From Dipetalonema caudispina (Eukaryota; Nematoda; Chromadorea; Rhabditida; Onchocercidae), in assembly GCA_013365325.1 (NCBI GenBank), contig JABVXV010000470.1:1-37489 (forward strand): a stretch of DNA of 37,489 nt, in the 5' to 3' direction. Positions within the stretch are counted from its first letter, which is position 1. The number at the start of each line of letters is the position of its first letter. Shown piece by piece: positions 8,960-21,158 of the stretch. The notes below the pieces were generated by a model. It was not told where the DNA came from and ran no database searches. It saw nothing but the letters and a program-made list of their open reading frames with translations. The translations under genes and the position numbers were made by a program.

Positions 8960-11900
8960 ATGGACAACATTGAATTAGAGAATGGAACTCAAAAACTGCA
9001 AAAATCTTCATATGATAAACGTTTGAGAGTGCAAATTACGGAAGGAGATCTGGTATGCTTTTATGATTTTTAAGTCGAAGCTTACTTTTTTTTTTGCTTT
9101 TTCGACTTCAATTACAAAAGTATAAAGAAATCATTGGATATCCAAGCTGGACAGCTCAATATGGTAGTAAAACGATAATATTAATAAATAATGTGAAGTA
9201 TCATAGATTTATCTCCTAAGTTTCTGATAGACCAGATTGATTCTATCATGTTCTTGAGGCTAGAAATTAGATAGTCGTTGGGAAGAAGAGGAGTATTTGT
9301 GTCGTTCAAATGAATTTGACCAAATTTTGACAAAGTAAGAAAAATATGGCAATTAATTTCTGCAGCTTTGTGTTAATCATTGTGGTTTTTACGGCACACC
9401 ACAATGGAAGGGGAGATGTTCGAAATGCTGGCGGGCTTATCAAGTGGAAGAGAAGAAAACACAGTACTATGCCAAAAATAGGTTTGCATTAATTTTTTTA
9501 AAAAATTTTGGAATTCCTTATTTGACATTTTTCGCAATAGTTTAGAATTATGATGTAAGCGTAAAACAGATTTGAAAAATATTCATATTACATGTATTAA
9601 AAAAAATGTACGAGGCAACAAATATCGATCCGAATGTAACGCTTTTGGTAAGATGAGGGGAAACGTTGTCTGAGTAAGTTCTTCAATCTACTAATCCAAA
9701 AGAATGGGCCTCCAAAAAAAGTTGGCATGTCAGTTTTCACCGTGATGTGGATACGGCCAAGTACTGCTGTTCGGTGTTCATCTTTTTTTATAAGTTTACG
9801 AACATGTTCGTTAGCTCTGACATGATGGCATTAAATTCTATGAAAAGCATTCAGCACTAAATTCCAATGTTGCTTCTTATATTTTTAAACGAGGGTAAGT
9901 TCTTGAGTGCCTCTCTGATTTGCTTCTATTTTATTTGGCTTCTCTTATCATCATAACATTCGTGGTAATTGAATGAACTTGAGGAGGAGCAAGGCTTCAG
10001 AGGGATATTAGTTTTCATGTTTTAGCATATGGTTTTCAGAACTTAATATGAAAGTCTTTTCCGTTTGCTATGTCTTCTACAAGTTAAGTCTATGTTTTTT
10101 TATTTTTAGGGAACTTCTAAGTTTCGAGAAATTCGAAGGACGTCGTAAGCTATCAACAGAAAGTCGTTCACTTACGTTAAAGTCGATTCTTCGAAAATCA
10201 CCATCAGTAACTACTAATTCAAATTCCTCTCAGGGTTTGTTACTCCTTCCTTGCTGTATTCAGCATTTTTTGTAAGCTTGAAAAAAAAATCAAGTTTTAT
10301 TAAATGTTTCATTTCAGAAACGGTATGCACAGGAGCTCCGTCACAATCTACACTGCCATCTCCTGTTACACCGATGAGGTATTTAACATTTTCTTTTCGA
10401 CAGTAATTTTGTGTTTATCTGGATTCTTTTCTTGCTTTAGTCATGTTTCGCTTATTTCTTTAAATTTTGTTCCTTTTATTTCACTTGAACTTATAATTTG
10501 GAATTTATAACATTTCCTTCATTAATCTTTCTTCGTTGCATACCAGAAAAACTGTATAATCAAAATGGGAACTTTATTAGTTCCAAATACATTAAAATTC
10601 AAAATTCCTGTGGTTTCTTCTTACACATTACCAAGGAAATAATTGACTTTTACAACAATTCTAATTTATTGAGGAATATATTAGTAATCAACTTTCAGGC
10701 ATCGTCTTAGTGAAGAAAGCAGCTCTGCCTATGATCGTTTTCACGAATTTCTTCAAAATAATCTTCCCCTAGCAGCTGCTCATGAGATAGCTCAACAAAC
10801 ACATCACGCTGTTGATAAAATTCTGGAAGTTAGTTTCGCATATTGCTATTCCTTACTCAGTTTAATGGTAGATAAAATAAAATTTTTGAAATGACAGAAT
10901 TTGAATCTTCTTGTTTGTGCCATTTTGTGACTTACTTTTTACCGTAATTCCCTAGAATTGCTCTAGTTGAACTGATACTTATCGAAATTGAGTAAGTTTT
11001 TTGAATTCTAGCAACAGAACGTTAATATGGACGACCTCTCTGGTATGGTGCAGCATTTCTATCAAGTGCTTGCAGACAAAATGTGTCATAGTCCCATTAT
11101 GAATGGTAACTATTTCGCTGTTAAAAAAAGCAAGTTGGTTGTAGCAATATTAGCTTAGAGCTTAGCGAAGCAGTTGATATCTACTTTTCAACTAAATTTC
11201 AGATTCAGTGGTTAATGTGAGTGTTGAAGAGGTAATGGCGGAAGTAGAGCAGTATATATGTGTACGAGCTTATAGCACATTATTCTGCGCTAGGCATGTC
11301 CTTTTACTTTTTTCTAAAAATATTTATATTTGAAATTTGTTCACTCATAAAATCTTTTACGAGAAGTCAGGACTAAATTTTCTTAACTGGGGAATAGAGT
11401 ATCAGTTAGAAATTTTAGATTTTTCTCTCATGATCTTGTTTAAACTTTTAAATATTTTTTTAGAGCTGACGAAGAAACTGCAGATCTATCTTTGCAAGAC
11501 AGAATACGGTCTTTAAATTGGGTTACAGCAGGTTTTCTGGAAACCACTCTTGATTTTAGTCAAGAATCGGTAAATTACATTATTTCAACTGCCACACTCA
11601 TTGTTCAGTGATAAAAGACTGCTGCTTAAAAGTTTTTTAATTTAAAGGTTCGTGACAAATTGGATGAAGCAATAACTGAAATTATTGATATGAACAGTCA
11701 TCGAGGGGCAGCAGAAAAGTTACAGTGTTTGGTTCGTTGCTCGAAAATGATCTTCGAGGCGTTGAAGGAAAGTCGTTCAGGTATGTTTTGGTAATGTGGA
11801 TCATTATCAGTGCTCTAGAACTTATTTTGATATATTCTTCTAATATTATAGTCACTTTGATCGACGATAGCGATTACATTGAGGTGTATTTTTAGATGTC

Positions 11901-13243
11901 AACATCACTGTTAAAACATTTAGTGGAGGAATCATCATAGAAAAAGTCAGACACTCATTAGTTAGCAGAACAAGTCACTAAGTCTCCAATTTTTATAAAA
12001 CTGATTTTTAAATACTTTCGTTGTAACCATCATTTATTCGCATAATTCAGATACATATGCGATTCATTTCTTTTTTAAGATTATAGATTTTTTTCATTTA
12101 TAGGCGCTCCGGCCGGTGCTGATGAATATTTACCAGTACTGATTTTTGTGATTTTGAAAGGAAATCCACCTCTTATTCAGTCAAACGTCAAATTTGTTAG
12201 TCGATTTGCTCTCCCTGCCAGGGTTTTGAGCGGCGAGTCAGGTTTTCTGATTTTCATCCTTAACTGTGCTATAAAATTGTAGAATAACAACATGAGATTA
12301 GAACTGCACCGAGACTTTTTATTTTGTAAATTAATTTACCAGAAGACGGGCAACTAAATTGTTATTTGATACCAAAACTTTGTTTGTTTTGTGAAATTTA
12401 TGAGGCCATAAGTGATGAAATTTGTTATAATTCTTCGAATGATTTTCCGACACCATATCTTCCGGATTTTTAGGTTATTATTTCACGAATGTTAGTTGTG
12501 CGCTACAATTTGTGCAAAATATGAATGCCGAGAGCTTAAAAATGCCAAAGGAAGAGTTTGAGGCGTACACTTCAGGACATCAAGTTCCTCCACTAAATGC
12601 AATGAATATGGGATGTAACCAGGTATTACATGCTTGCATTTGGACGAGAAATGAGTTGTACAACTGATGTCTATCTCTTGACAGTCTTGTTTACTGGTCA
12701 AAATTTGAAATTTATATCAATATTATTAACAGTAGCCTGTTCGATCTCTTTTGATAATTATACTACATAGATAATTTTGTTCAGTCGATCCGGACTATGG
12801 AAAATTCTTTGGTACAGGTACGACAACTGCTGGAGAAGCAAAAGAATCTTAAAGGACTCATGAACGAACTTGAAATGCGTGTGAGAAGGTGGCGTTACTA
12901 GAATTTTTTTAATTTCATTTACAATTGCGGCAATATTTAAAACTTGAGGATTTCCTGTTCTATAATTGAGCTTAAATTTCAGTGGAAGTTCTCATATTAC
13001 AGAGAAACGGAGAAATTATCGGCGGAAGTAGATGACATCCTCAATACATATCCATCGGAAGAATTGAAGCATTTAACCGAACAGGTTATGATTGAAGAAG
13101 CGGAACTGTTTAAATTTCTTTCAACACCATCATCCATTTTACGGAGCACTTCACAATCTTCTCGAGAGCTCGACTTTATTGATGAGGACAATGTAGATAC
13201 CGAAGAGCACGACGGTCATGAAAAGAATACTACTACATCTTAG
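8960..13243 (+). CDS. rabx-5: Rabex-5/RABGEF1 homologue: A20 zinc finger plus VPS9 Rab5 exchange factor
   Basis: Thirteen exons: 8960-9052, 9366-9481, 10110-10234, 10318-10378, 10699-10828, 11012-11105, 11203-11293, 11464-11569, 11648-11780, 12104-12241, 12474-12622, 12785-12880, 12983-13243. Phases agree throughout and give 530 aa (human 491). The A20 zinc finger is at residues 33-52: C33, C37, C49, C52 in CVNHCGFYGTPQWKGRCSKC, followed by a basic/acidic helix like the ubiquitin-binding region. The VPS9 domain spans about 225-405, with RIRSLNWVT, the D323 region (GADEYLPVLIFVILKGNPP) and GYYFTN at 363-368, matching the catalytic Asp and Tyr of Rabex-5. A coiled coil follows (about 413-475), where Rabaptin binds in mammals. 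It activates Rab5 on early endosomes. Intron 7 (11294-11463) appears to be GC-AG. The last exon ends in a Ser/Glu-rich acidic tail. Confidence 0.92.
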
Positions 13244-13491
13244 CCATCATTTGTCCAGAATTGAGCCTAGATTTCTATTCTTTCTATTTCGAAATATAAG
13301 GTTAAAAGGAGGCAAGAACAATGTCAACTATTTGATGAAGAATGGTAAGAGTTGGGGGGTGATTATCTTATTTTGCATTTTAATATGCTGGTGTAATTTT
13401 TACGGGTGATCGCAATTGTAAAATCCTAATGTACGTAAATAAGTAACAGATTGAAATTATGGCCGAGTTCCCAGCCTGAAATTGAAGTGTT

Positions 13492-13497
13492 AATAAA
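13492..13497 (+). promoter_or_regulatory. AATAAA polyadenylation signal, probably for the Rabex-5 gene
   Basis: A canonical AATAAA about 250 nt after the stop at 13243, followed within 30 nt by a T-rich run and then TGTCTTTGTTTT-type sequence, a plausible cleavage and downstream element. Confidence 0.45.
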
Positions 13498-15623
13498 CAA
13501 TTTTATTCCCACATTCTTATGCCTGTCTTTGTTTTCGGAATTTTTACAGTCCCCACATTTTTTCTAAATTTCCACTCAGACAACAACAAAAACGAATCAT
13601 TTAACAAAACAAAAGCAACAATAAAACAATGATTATGCAGATTTTTCTTATGTGTTAATTTCCCATACATCTATGAATAGACTGACGACATATGTTATTC
13701 TTTAGCAAAGTACTTCTTTACAATGATTTAACGGAAAGTATTCGAACTAAATATTGAATAATATGATTTGGTCTTGCATTGACTATCTATAAGTTGCTTG
13801 TAGTATCGACCGTCACTTCAATTCGTCAAAAAAGAAAGTATGGTGCTGTTTTTTCGACAAATATCAATTTTATCATCTCTACACCTCGTTGAAAGGATAG
13901 TCTTTTAAGAATATTAATGCTTCAAGCCACAAAATTTCATGTGTGTTAAAGTTTCGGAATTAGAAGTGCAACACAAGGGATCCTGGTGTTGTGGAAGAAT
14001 TTTCTTGTGGTTAGGTTGAGGAAAAGAAAATTCCCCTTTTTTGATCGTGTGTAGAAGACAAATGTTTGAATGATAGGAGAATTAGTATCAGTTCGATGTT
14101 ACAGTAGAACTGAAGCAGAAGGCTTGAAGAGTTAACTTATTCTGGTATAACATGTTATGGAAATGGTGGCTTTTTACTCCTTTTACCCGCATATATGCAT
14201 ATTTAGAGTAGGATTGGTTTATAATAAACGAGTGTTATGATTTATTGCAAGAAGTAGGTACCACAACCTTAATTGGAAGTAGATTTAATGATTTGTTACC
14301 TTAGATACTGTAATATTTACTAAATTCTATCTAAGAGATTTCCACATATTTTATAATAAAGTTACCTCGGTTTTTACCGACGTCTGGTGCCACAAAAATT
14401 AATGATAAATGGTAACGAAGCTGGTTGTTTACTCATCTAACAGAATCATTACGTTCGTTGAGGTCATTGATGTGAATTCTGGTTGCGAAAATTCCAACAA
14501 CAATCACCAATTTCGTCTCCGCATATTCTGCGATTCCTCTTAAGCATACTCTCTATATGCTTAACTTTGAATTTTCTATTTGATATCCTAGGGCACTATG
14601 GAAATGAGGGAGATAAAAGTTCCTAAGAGAATAGTAATCAGAAAGTTTTTCAAGACTGGATGGTAGCTTGAGAATAAATTTTCTCCTAAATGTTCACAAT
14701 ACTGACAGAACTTAATTTCTATTTAATTTCAAAATCAACCAACTGACTGCAGTGAAATTATCCGCTTTGTGGAAATGTCCGCAGAAAAGAAACGTTATGA
14801 CATTTTCACTATTTCTAGTAAGCACCTTCGACCTTTGAGCGGTCTATTTAGTGGTATCTATTAATCTTGCTAATACGATTGTGTTATAAAATCGAAAAAA
14901 AAAAAAGAAAAACGGAATTACAACGGAGATTATACCAAGTTATGGTCCTTTTTTAAAATCTCATCGTTTCCCATAAATAAATATTTGGCAGAAATGATAA
15001 GTCCACATTGAAATAATAAAGGAGGTGAATGAAATATATATTGGGCATCATAGATCAATCTTCTCTTTCAACATTTACAATAAATCTTGCTGAAATGTTG
15101 CAAAGTGTAGAATATTCCCAACAATATTTCATTATTATTATTACCGCATGCTCTTTATCAACCAAAATAAGCTTATATTATTTAAATGATAATTATTTCA
15201 TCATGCAATATCTCTTTATTAATTAATTGAAATGAAAGGAAAAAAAAAAAAAACAAATACAAACATAAGATGATCGAACAAATCAACCAAACAATATGCC
15301 ATAAACAAAGTACTGCAAGATAAATAGAGAACAATCCTGTAGTTAGTTATAAGCTAAAAGTAAATATTTTAGAATGGACATATCAGTCTGTATTCCTGAT
15401 TTCAACTAACTCATCTTGCGATTTGAATTACTCGTTGTTTGAGTAGAATTAACATTATGAGCATTACTTTGACAATAAATGATTTTAAATTTCTTTTTAA
15501 AGAAAATTTTCTCTTCTAATCTTAGAATAATACTAAGTCATTAAGAAAAGATAATAATACATATAGGCTTCTAAGTGTATAAATGAAAGGAATATTACCC
15601 GCTATCTAAACTAAGAAATATAA
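13498..15623. other. Convergent intergenic region between the Rabex-5 and CD36-like genes
   Basis: About 2.1 kb with poly-A tracts (near 14897 and 15240) and only short open frames (for example plus 15029-15226) that lack family features. It separates the 3' ends of two converging genes. TTTATT at 15215-15220 (AATAAA on minus) could serve the CD36-like gene, but lies about 400 nt past its stop. Confidence 0.5.
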
Positions 15624-18600
15624 TTAAGTCCATGAATTATCAGATTTGAATGATATATTCTTCTGATTGTCAGGTAATGGTTGTACTTGCGCTGTCACTT
15701 TGTTCGAATTGTCTCCCATTAATTTATTCATCAATCTTGTCTAAATTAAATTTCAAATGAATGAAAAAGAAGTTTTTAAATTTCCAACTGTAAATAAATG
15801 TTGAAATTGTTGACATACGAAATAATTTCACATGTGAAGAACTCTTCTGAACAGATATTAATAAGCTTCATTAAGATGTAAATCCTAAAGTTCCTTCTAT
15901 TTTTTCATCAACAGCAATCTTTTGTTGTTTGGTATTATTGCTACATTAATTAATAATAAATCAATCTCACCAATGCCCATATTTTCCACAATTAAAAAAA
16001 AATCTTAACAAGTTCTAACCATCCTCTATGCTATCTTATTATAATATCAATTGAACAGTTCAGTTTAAACCGATAAAAGTTGGATCTAATTTAAGAGCAT
16101 ATCAGCAATTTATACGAAAAATATATTTAATAAGAAATATTAAATATCCCATCGTGCCATAATTTTCAAGAATGTAATTATATGAGAAAAAAAAAAAACG
16201 AACTTTTAAGAATAATTCGATGAAGATAGTAACAGAAATAAACAGAATACCAGCAGAGATAGGAATAACACAGAGAAATGGAAATGCCTCTTTTATTAGG
16301 AGAAGCATTTTGCGGAGAAGCGCTAACGAATTCTCACCAATTTCCACTATTTGATATTCTGCAAACAGTGGTACTATCGTACTTCGCATCCTTGACAGAT
16401 CCGTACTAAAATAGTGTCTAAGTTAAACTACCTCTGATTTTACATAGAGTAAAATAAATAAGGATGACTCTCCAAGGTCAACTGCAATTATATCTTTGCT
16501 TTTAACCCTTTGAGGGTATCTTCATCAGTATCCAATTTAATAGCTTTCATCGATTTCGTCGTCAAGGATACATGACCTGTTACGATCATTTATATAATTA
16601 ACAAAGTTCAAATTCCAACTGCTGCAAATTGTGCACTACGGCAGATTAATCCTGCAGTAAAGTTATAAGTACAAGTCTGAATGAGCAATAAAAGTTCCTG
16701 CAGGAATTTTGCGCTACCTTCCTGAAATCAAAACTGAATAACAATTATTCGAGCTCAATATTTAGTATTTTGACTAATATGTCTATCCTCATTTGCGTGA
16801 GATGTATATGCGTGGGAAACAGATTAATTTCAAATGTGTACAAATTTTATCATGCAACGAACCCGTAAATAATTCCTCGACCTTTCCACATCGCAATGTT
16901 AATCTGAGATCGTATATAAGTCCGAAGAAGAGTTCCAGTTTGCTAAATATTTTAAAAAGTCATGTTAAAAGTAGGAATTATTCGCACAGTATGCAAAATT
17001 TATTACCTATCAAGTTCTTACAAATTTAACTAAGTTCTTTCTGCTAAGGTCACCTATTACCTGTCAAGTTCTTCACTCTTTTTAAACAAGAAAACAAGTG
17101 AAGTATCTGATGTAGCTTTCATAATTAGTTTCAGTAATGCTAAAAAGGTAATCATATAATTAGTATTAACCGGTTCAATTTCAATAATGATACCATCATG
17201 TTCTACCGAACTTTCATCAAGACCAATAACTGATTCTTTTATCCTCTTATCAGCATATAGGAAATTAGGAAACGAAAAAACAATGGGTGGTGTACCTGAA
17301 AATGGCGATGAAATTTCAATTTTATTTTGTTATCCAAGGAGAACAAAACAAGTATTATTATCAGTAAGGTCTTTCTCCTAAAGATTCAACCTTAACCTAT
17401 CCATATTCGCCATTGGCTCATATTTTAATCTTATAGCATTCACCTGACCTTTTTATTTCGATTAGATTCTTACCCTAACCAAAAAGTAAGAGATTTCAAT
17501 TTTTTCTTTTTAAATTCATATATTGGATCTATACCATTGTAGCAATAACTGAGATCCAGAAGTCCTTTGGGAAGGCACTTCTCATCTTCGGAAAAGAATG
17601 TCTTTCCATCATTGTGACAGAATCCTTCATTACCAGGTACAGCCGGATCCAGCAAATCTTCTTTTACAGTGAAACGATATGCCAGTATATTTTTGTACTC
17701 CATTTCCTCCGCAAATGTTAAATGTATTGATCTAAAATAAATGAAGATTATTGGTTGAATAAAATATTTTAAAATCTTAGTCATACCAGTTGGCTATAAA
17801 CTTGTCATTTCGCAGTTCAACATATAATTTTTTTGATAACATATTAAAATATCGAATTTAAATATAACAAGAGTGAATAATCAAGAAGTTATAATAAGTG
17901 TTTCAAAATTTCTACAAATATGAAATTACTTCATTCTTATCTGCGCAAACAGTTCTTCACACTCTAACTTGCACCATTTTCTGTCCTGTTTTTTATCAAA
18001 AAACAAGAAAAGGTTAGTCGTTTGATAGTAATAGCAATAAATTATAACTGATAACAATACACCTGCAAAGATCCGGAGCAAACACGTAAATCACATCAGT
18101 TTTTTTGATAAATGGTTTGTAAAGTTCACCGTTTGTGCCATTAATTTCTCTGAAAATTAAATTTTTAAAAAAGAAAAAAATCAAATTTACGCTGCATTGG
18201 ATAAAAGTTTTTAGGGAATCATAGTGCCCTGAATAAACACTAATGTTGCATTTAATTAGTAAATTAATGAAACGTTTAATATTGCATTTTAACAAAGTTA
18301 CCAAGGAAAAAAAAGTAGTAATTACCTAGCTTGTTTGCTATTCCACCAATCCTCAGGTAGTAATTTTAGTCCATTCCAGTTCAATATTTCTCCGGCTGCT
18401 ATATTACCATCATTGCTACCTGTGGATACTTCAATAACTTTCTGCGTTCCATTCCTCTAAAATTAACCGTTTCTTCAATAATTTACTTAATTAACTGCAA
18501 ACAACTGAATATCTCTATCTCCTTTTGCTTATATCTTACTCAAAAGCTGATTAGGAGGAATATTCTAAAATCAAATGAGTCTGAATTGACGAATCTGACA

Positions 18601-21158
18601 GGATCATTCCGCATAATCTTGGGAGATACGGCTATCAATAAAGCTTGGTAGAAGTAATTCTACATGTCGCAAATTTATTTGGTTCTAAATATTTTCATTT
18701 CTTTTGTAACTTATCGATTGTGTTTCGCATCAATTTCCTGTTTATTCACTTGCTAGTTCAAATTGAAATTTAGGACAATGGTCTATTTTCAACACTGACT
18801 GAATTCAAATGACAATAATATATCTCATGATGTGAAACATTTTTCACAGAACCTTTGCAGAACAATGAATGCAACAATCCTAATCATTTTTTTGTCATCT
18901 TTAAAGAGTGGTTCAAGAAATTGTGTTATTCGCGACTGTCACCCAATTTCGCAGTTGTGTTCATATCTGATCAAATATTGAATCCATAGCTCAAAAATTA
19001 ACAAAAGATATCGATTGCTTCCTAAATCATTTCTCGACTTAAATAGAAAAAGATTTTTCCTGCCGGAAAGTCTAATGTACTCTACTTTGATATGTAATCA
19101 TCGTAACGTAAGAAAACTACCATAATTCGTGAAGCATTATCATATTTCTATTATGTTTTCTACAACATCTTCTCGACTTATATTGCTGTAAATTTTAAAA
19201 ACGGAATCCAATAAAATATGAGCTAAAGGAGAAAGTGCAAACGAAAGTGTAAAGTTAAAAACTGTTCATATTCGAAGTTAGAAATCTGAAAAATTCGCTT
19301 ACTGCAAGAAATTCTTAGGTAAAACAAAAAAGCTATATTGTTTTCTAAAATAATATTTGTGATTCATAAACAGAAAAAGATGAACGTAAAAGAAAATGAT
19401 TTTTCTCTCAATTTGTTTACTTCATATAATAGTAATCTAAAAAGAATGTTGTTTTTTTTAAATTAGTTTTTTAATTTAAAAATAATAAAATAATTTCATT
19501 GAGAACAAAATTGTATAGAACCCATTAAATTTGAAGGAAAGATTTGATTACAACGTTTATGTAATTTTAAAATATTTCTCCTTTAATTTCACAAAGGACA
19601 GTATTCAAAAGCATCAAAATAGCTAAGTAAAACTAAAAAATTTAAGCAATAGAAATAATAAATAACCTACAATTTTTTTTTTTTTTTTACACACATCGTT
19701 GCATTAATTTTTATTCTGATGCTTTAAATTCATTGAAATCAAGAATTATTTAATACTTACATCCATCAGGAAACCGATTCTATTCGGCACTTTCAGTACT
19801 GATTTGCAAAGTATATCCATAAGTGGTATTGCACATATCTTAACAAAAGATTTACGTATATACAAATCGAATATGCAAATTCTGACACAATGTGAACTAC
19901 TTTGTAATGCTATCACCAAAGTGACAGATCAAAAGTCGTATTTAGAAACTCTATTTAAGAGTTTTAGAAACTAACATTTGTAAGATATGGATCTTCGTAC
20001 CCTTTAAACAAAATTTCGTCCACAGAAACTTTCAAAAATGGTTGTTGTGAAGTAAGAGAAACTTGTGTCATAGCTGTAATTGGATTCGAAGCCATTTCGA
20101 TAAATTTCTAAAAGGATTGCAAATTCCACAATATTTTACATTTCGAAATTTTGAATAAAAAACATTTCAATGATTATTTCATACAAAAAAGGTTAAAACC
20201 TGGAAGACAATATTTGGAATCCAAATTTCTTGAGATGGCGAACATTTTGCACAAGAAGCGTTCTTGTCGAAAGTAAAATTTTGGACATTTTGATATTTGA
20301 CAGAACCATTGCCAAAACTAAGAATGTTTTTTGCCAAACTCACTTCGTATGCATATGGGCCTATTTTGACAACCTCTGGCTTATTTCCATCTAAAATCTG
20401 TAAAATAAGTTTGATGAGACACAAGAGTTACAGCTTTTGCTTGTTTCATTTTCAACTAAGTCACTTGAATTATTTTATTTAAACTTGTTTGACACGTCTG
20501 CATAAATTAACTTTCAATTTGTTTCAAATTTATTTAACATATTTGATTATTCATCGCATGATCTTTGCTATTTGACACAATGAATAGAATATTATTTAGA
20601 TATTATTTGACAAACAACAATTAGAAAAGACTTGTTGAATATTTCGAAAGATGGTTGCATAAAATATTTCGTAAAAGGATTACGTTATTTGTTGTAGAAA
20701 TGAAAAACCTGATTTGGATTTTTCACTGAGTAAACAAAAATCTCGGAATTGAACTTATAATCAGGATTTTCCCAAAAATGATATAATTCATTGCCTCGCT
20801 CAATATTTTTCTGCTGCAAAATAAGCTTGAAAGTCAAATTTGAACTTAAAACTTAATTTCTAAATTTGAATGTGTAATACTCGTTCTCACAAAATAATAA
20901 TAATAATTCTCAATCAATAAAGTCTCGTTCGAACGACCCAAGATGTCAATGCTGAAATGTCCATTCAAGATATATGAAAATAGCATTCGTATTATCAGCA
21001 TTACTTACCTGACGAATTTTGGTACTGATAAGATTTGGTACTAGAAATACCATCGAAATACCGAAGAGTATTGATATGATACCAACGACAAAGAACAATG
21101 TTTGAAAAATGCGACAATGCATCTTTTTCAATTTGCATTTCTTCCCTTCGGCTGTCAT
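15624..21158 (-). CDS. CD36/SCARB-family scavenger receptor
   Basis: Twelve minus-strand exons in transcript order: 21158-21009, 20813-20709, 20397-20200, 20107-19976, 19838-19761, 18456-18326, 18149-18063, 17731-17535, 17295-17171, 16942-16863, 16405-16204, 15740-15624. All phases fit; the product is 533 aa. TM1 lies at about residues 20-41 and TM2 at about 469-492, with short cytosolic ends as in CD36 and LIMP-2. Hallmarks include KIGPYAYEVS, FKGYEDPYL, NGTQKVIEV, APDLCRSIHLTF, the Cys-rich GFCHNDGKTFFSEDEKC, FSFPNFLYAD, RSQINIAMW and IVPLFAEYQIVEIGE. N-glycosylation sites (NGS, NFT, NAS, NGT) fit a lumenal or extracellular loop. Family members bind lipoproteins and fatty acids at the surface or sit in lysosomes; the ligand here is unknown. 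The tail contains KVTAQVQPLPDN. The weakest junction is the GTTCGT donor after exon 11. A TGTTCAG about 23 nt before the ATG may be a trans-splice acceptor. Confidence 0.9.

Noticed and set aside
12944..12982. Start of a separate gene at the open frame containing the last Rabex-5 exon
   Set aside because: The first codons are intronic; TTTCAG at 12977-12982 joins the frame to the exon ending at 12880, continuing the coiled coil.
16102..16203. Extension of the CD36-like protein past TM2 as coding sequence
   Set aside because: The translation is Phe-rich from a poly-T tract and a GT donor sits at its start; the exon at 15740-15624 gives a better polar tail.
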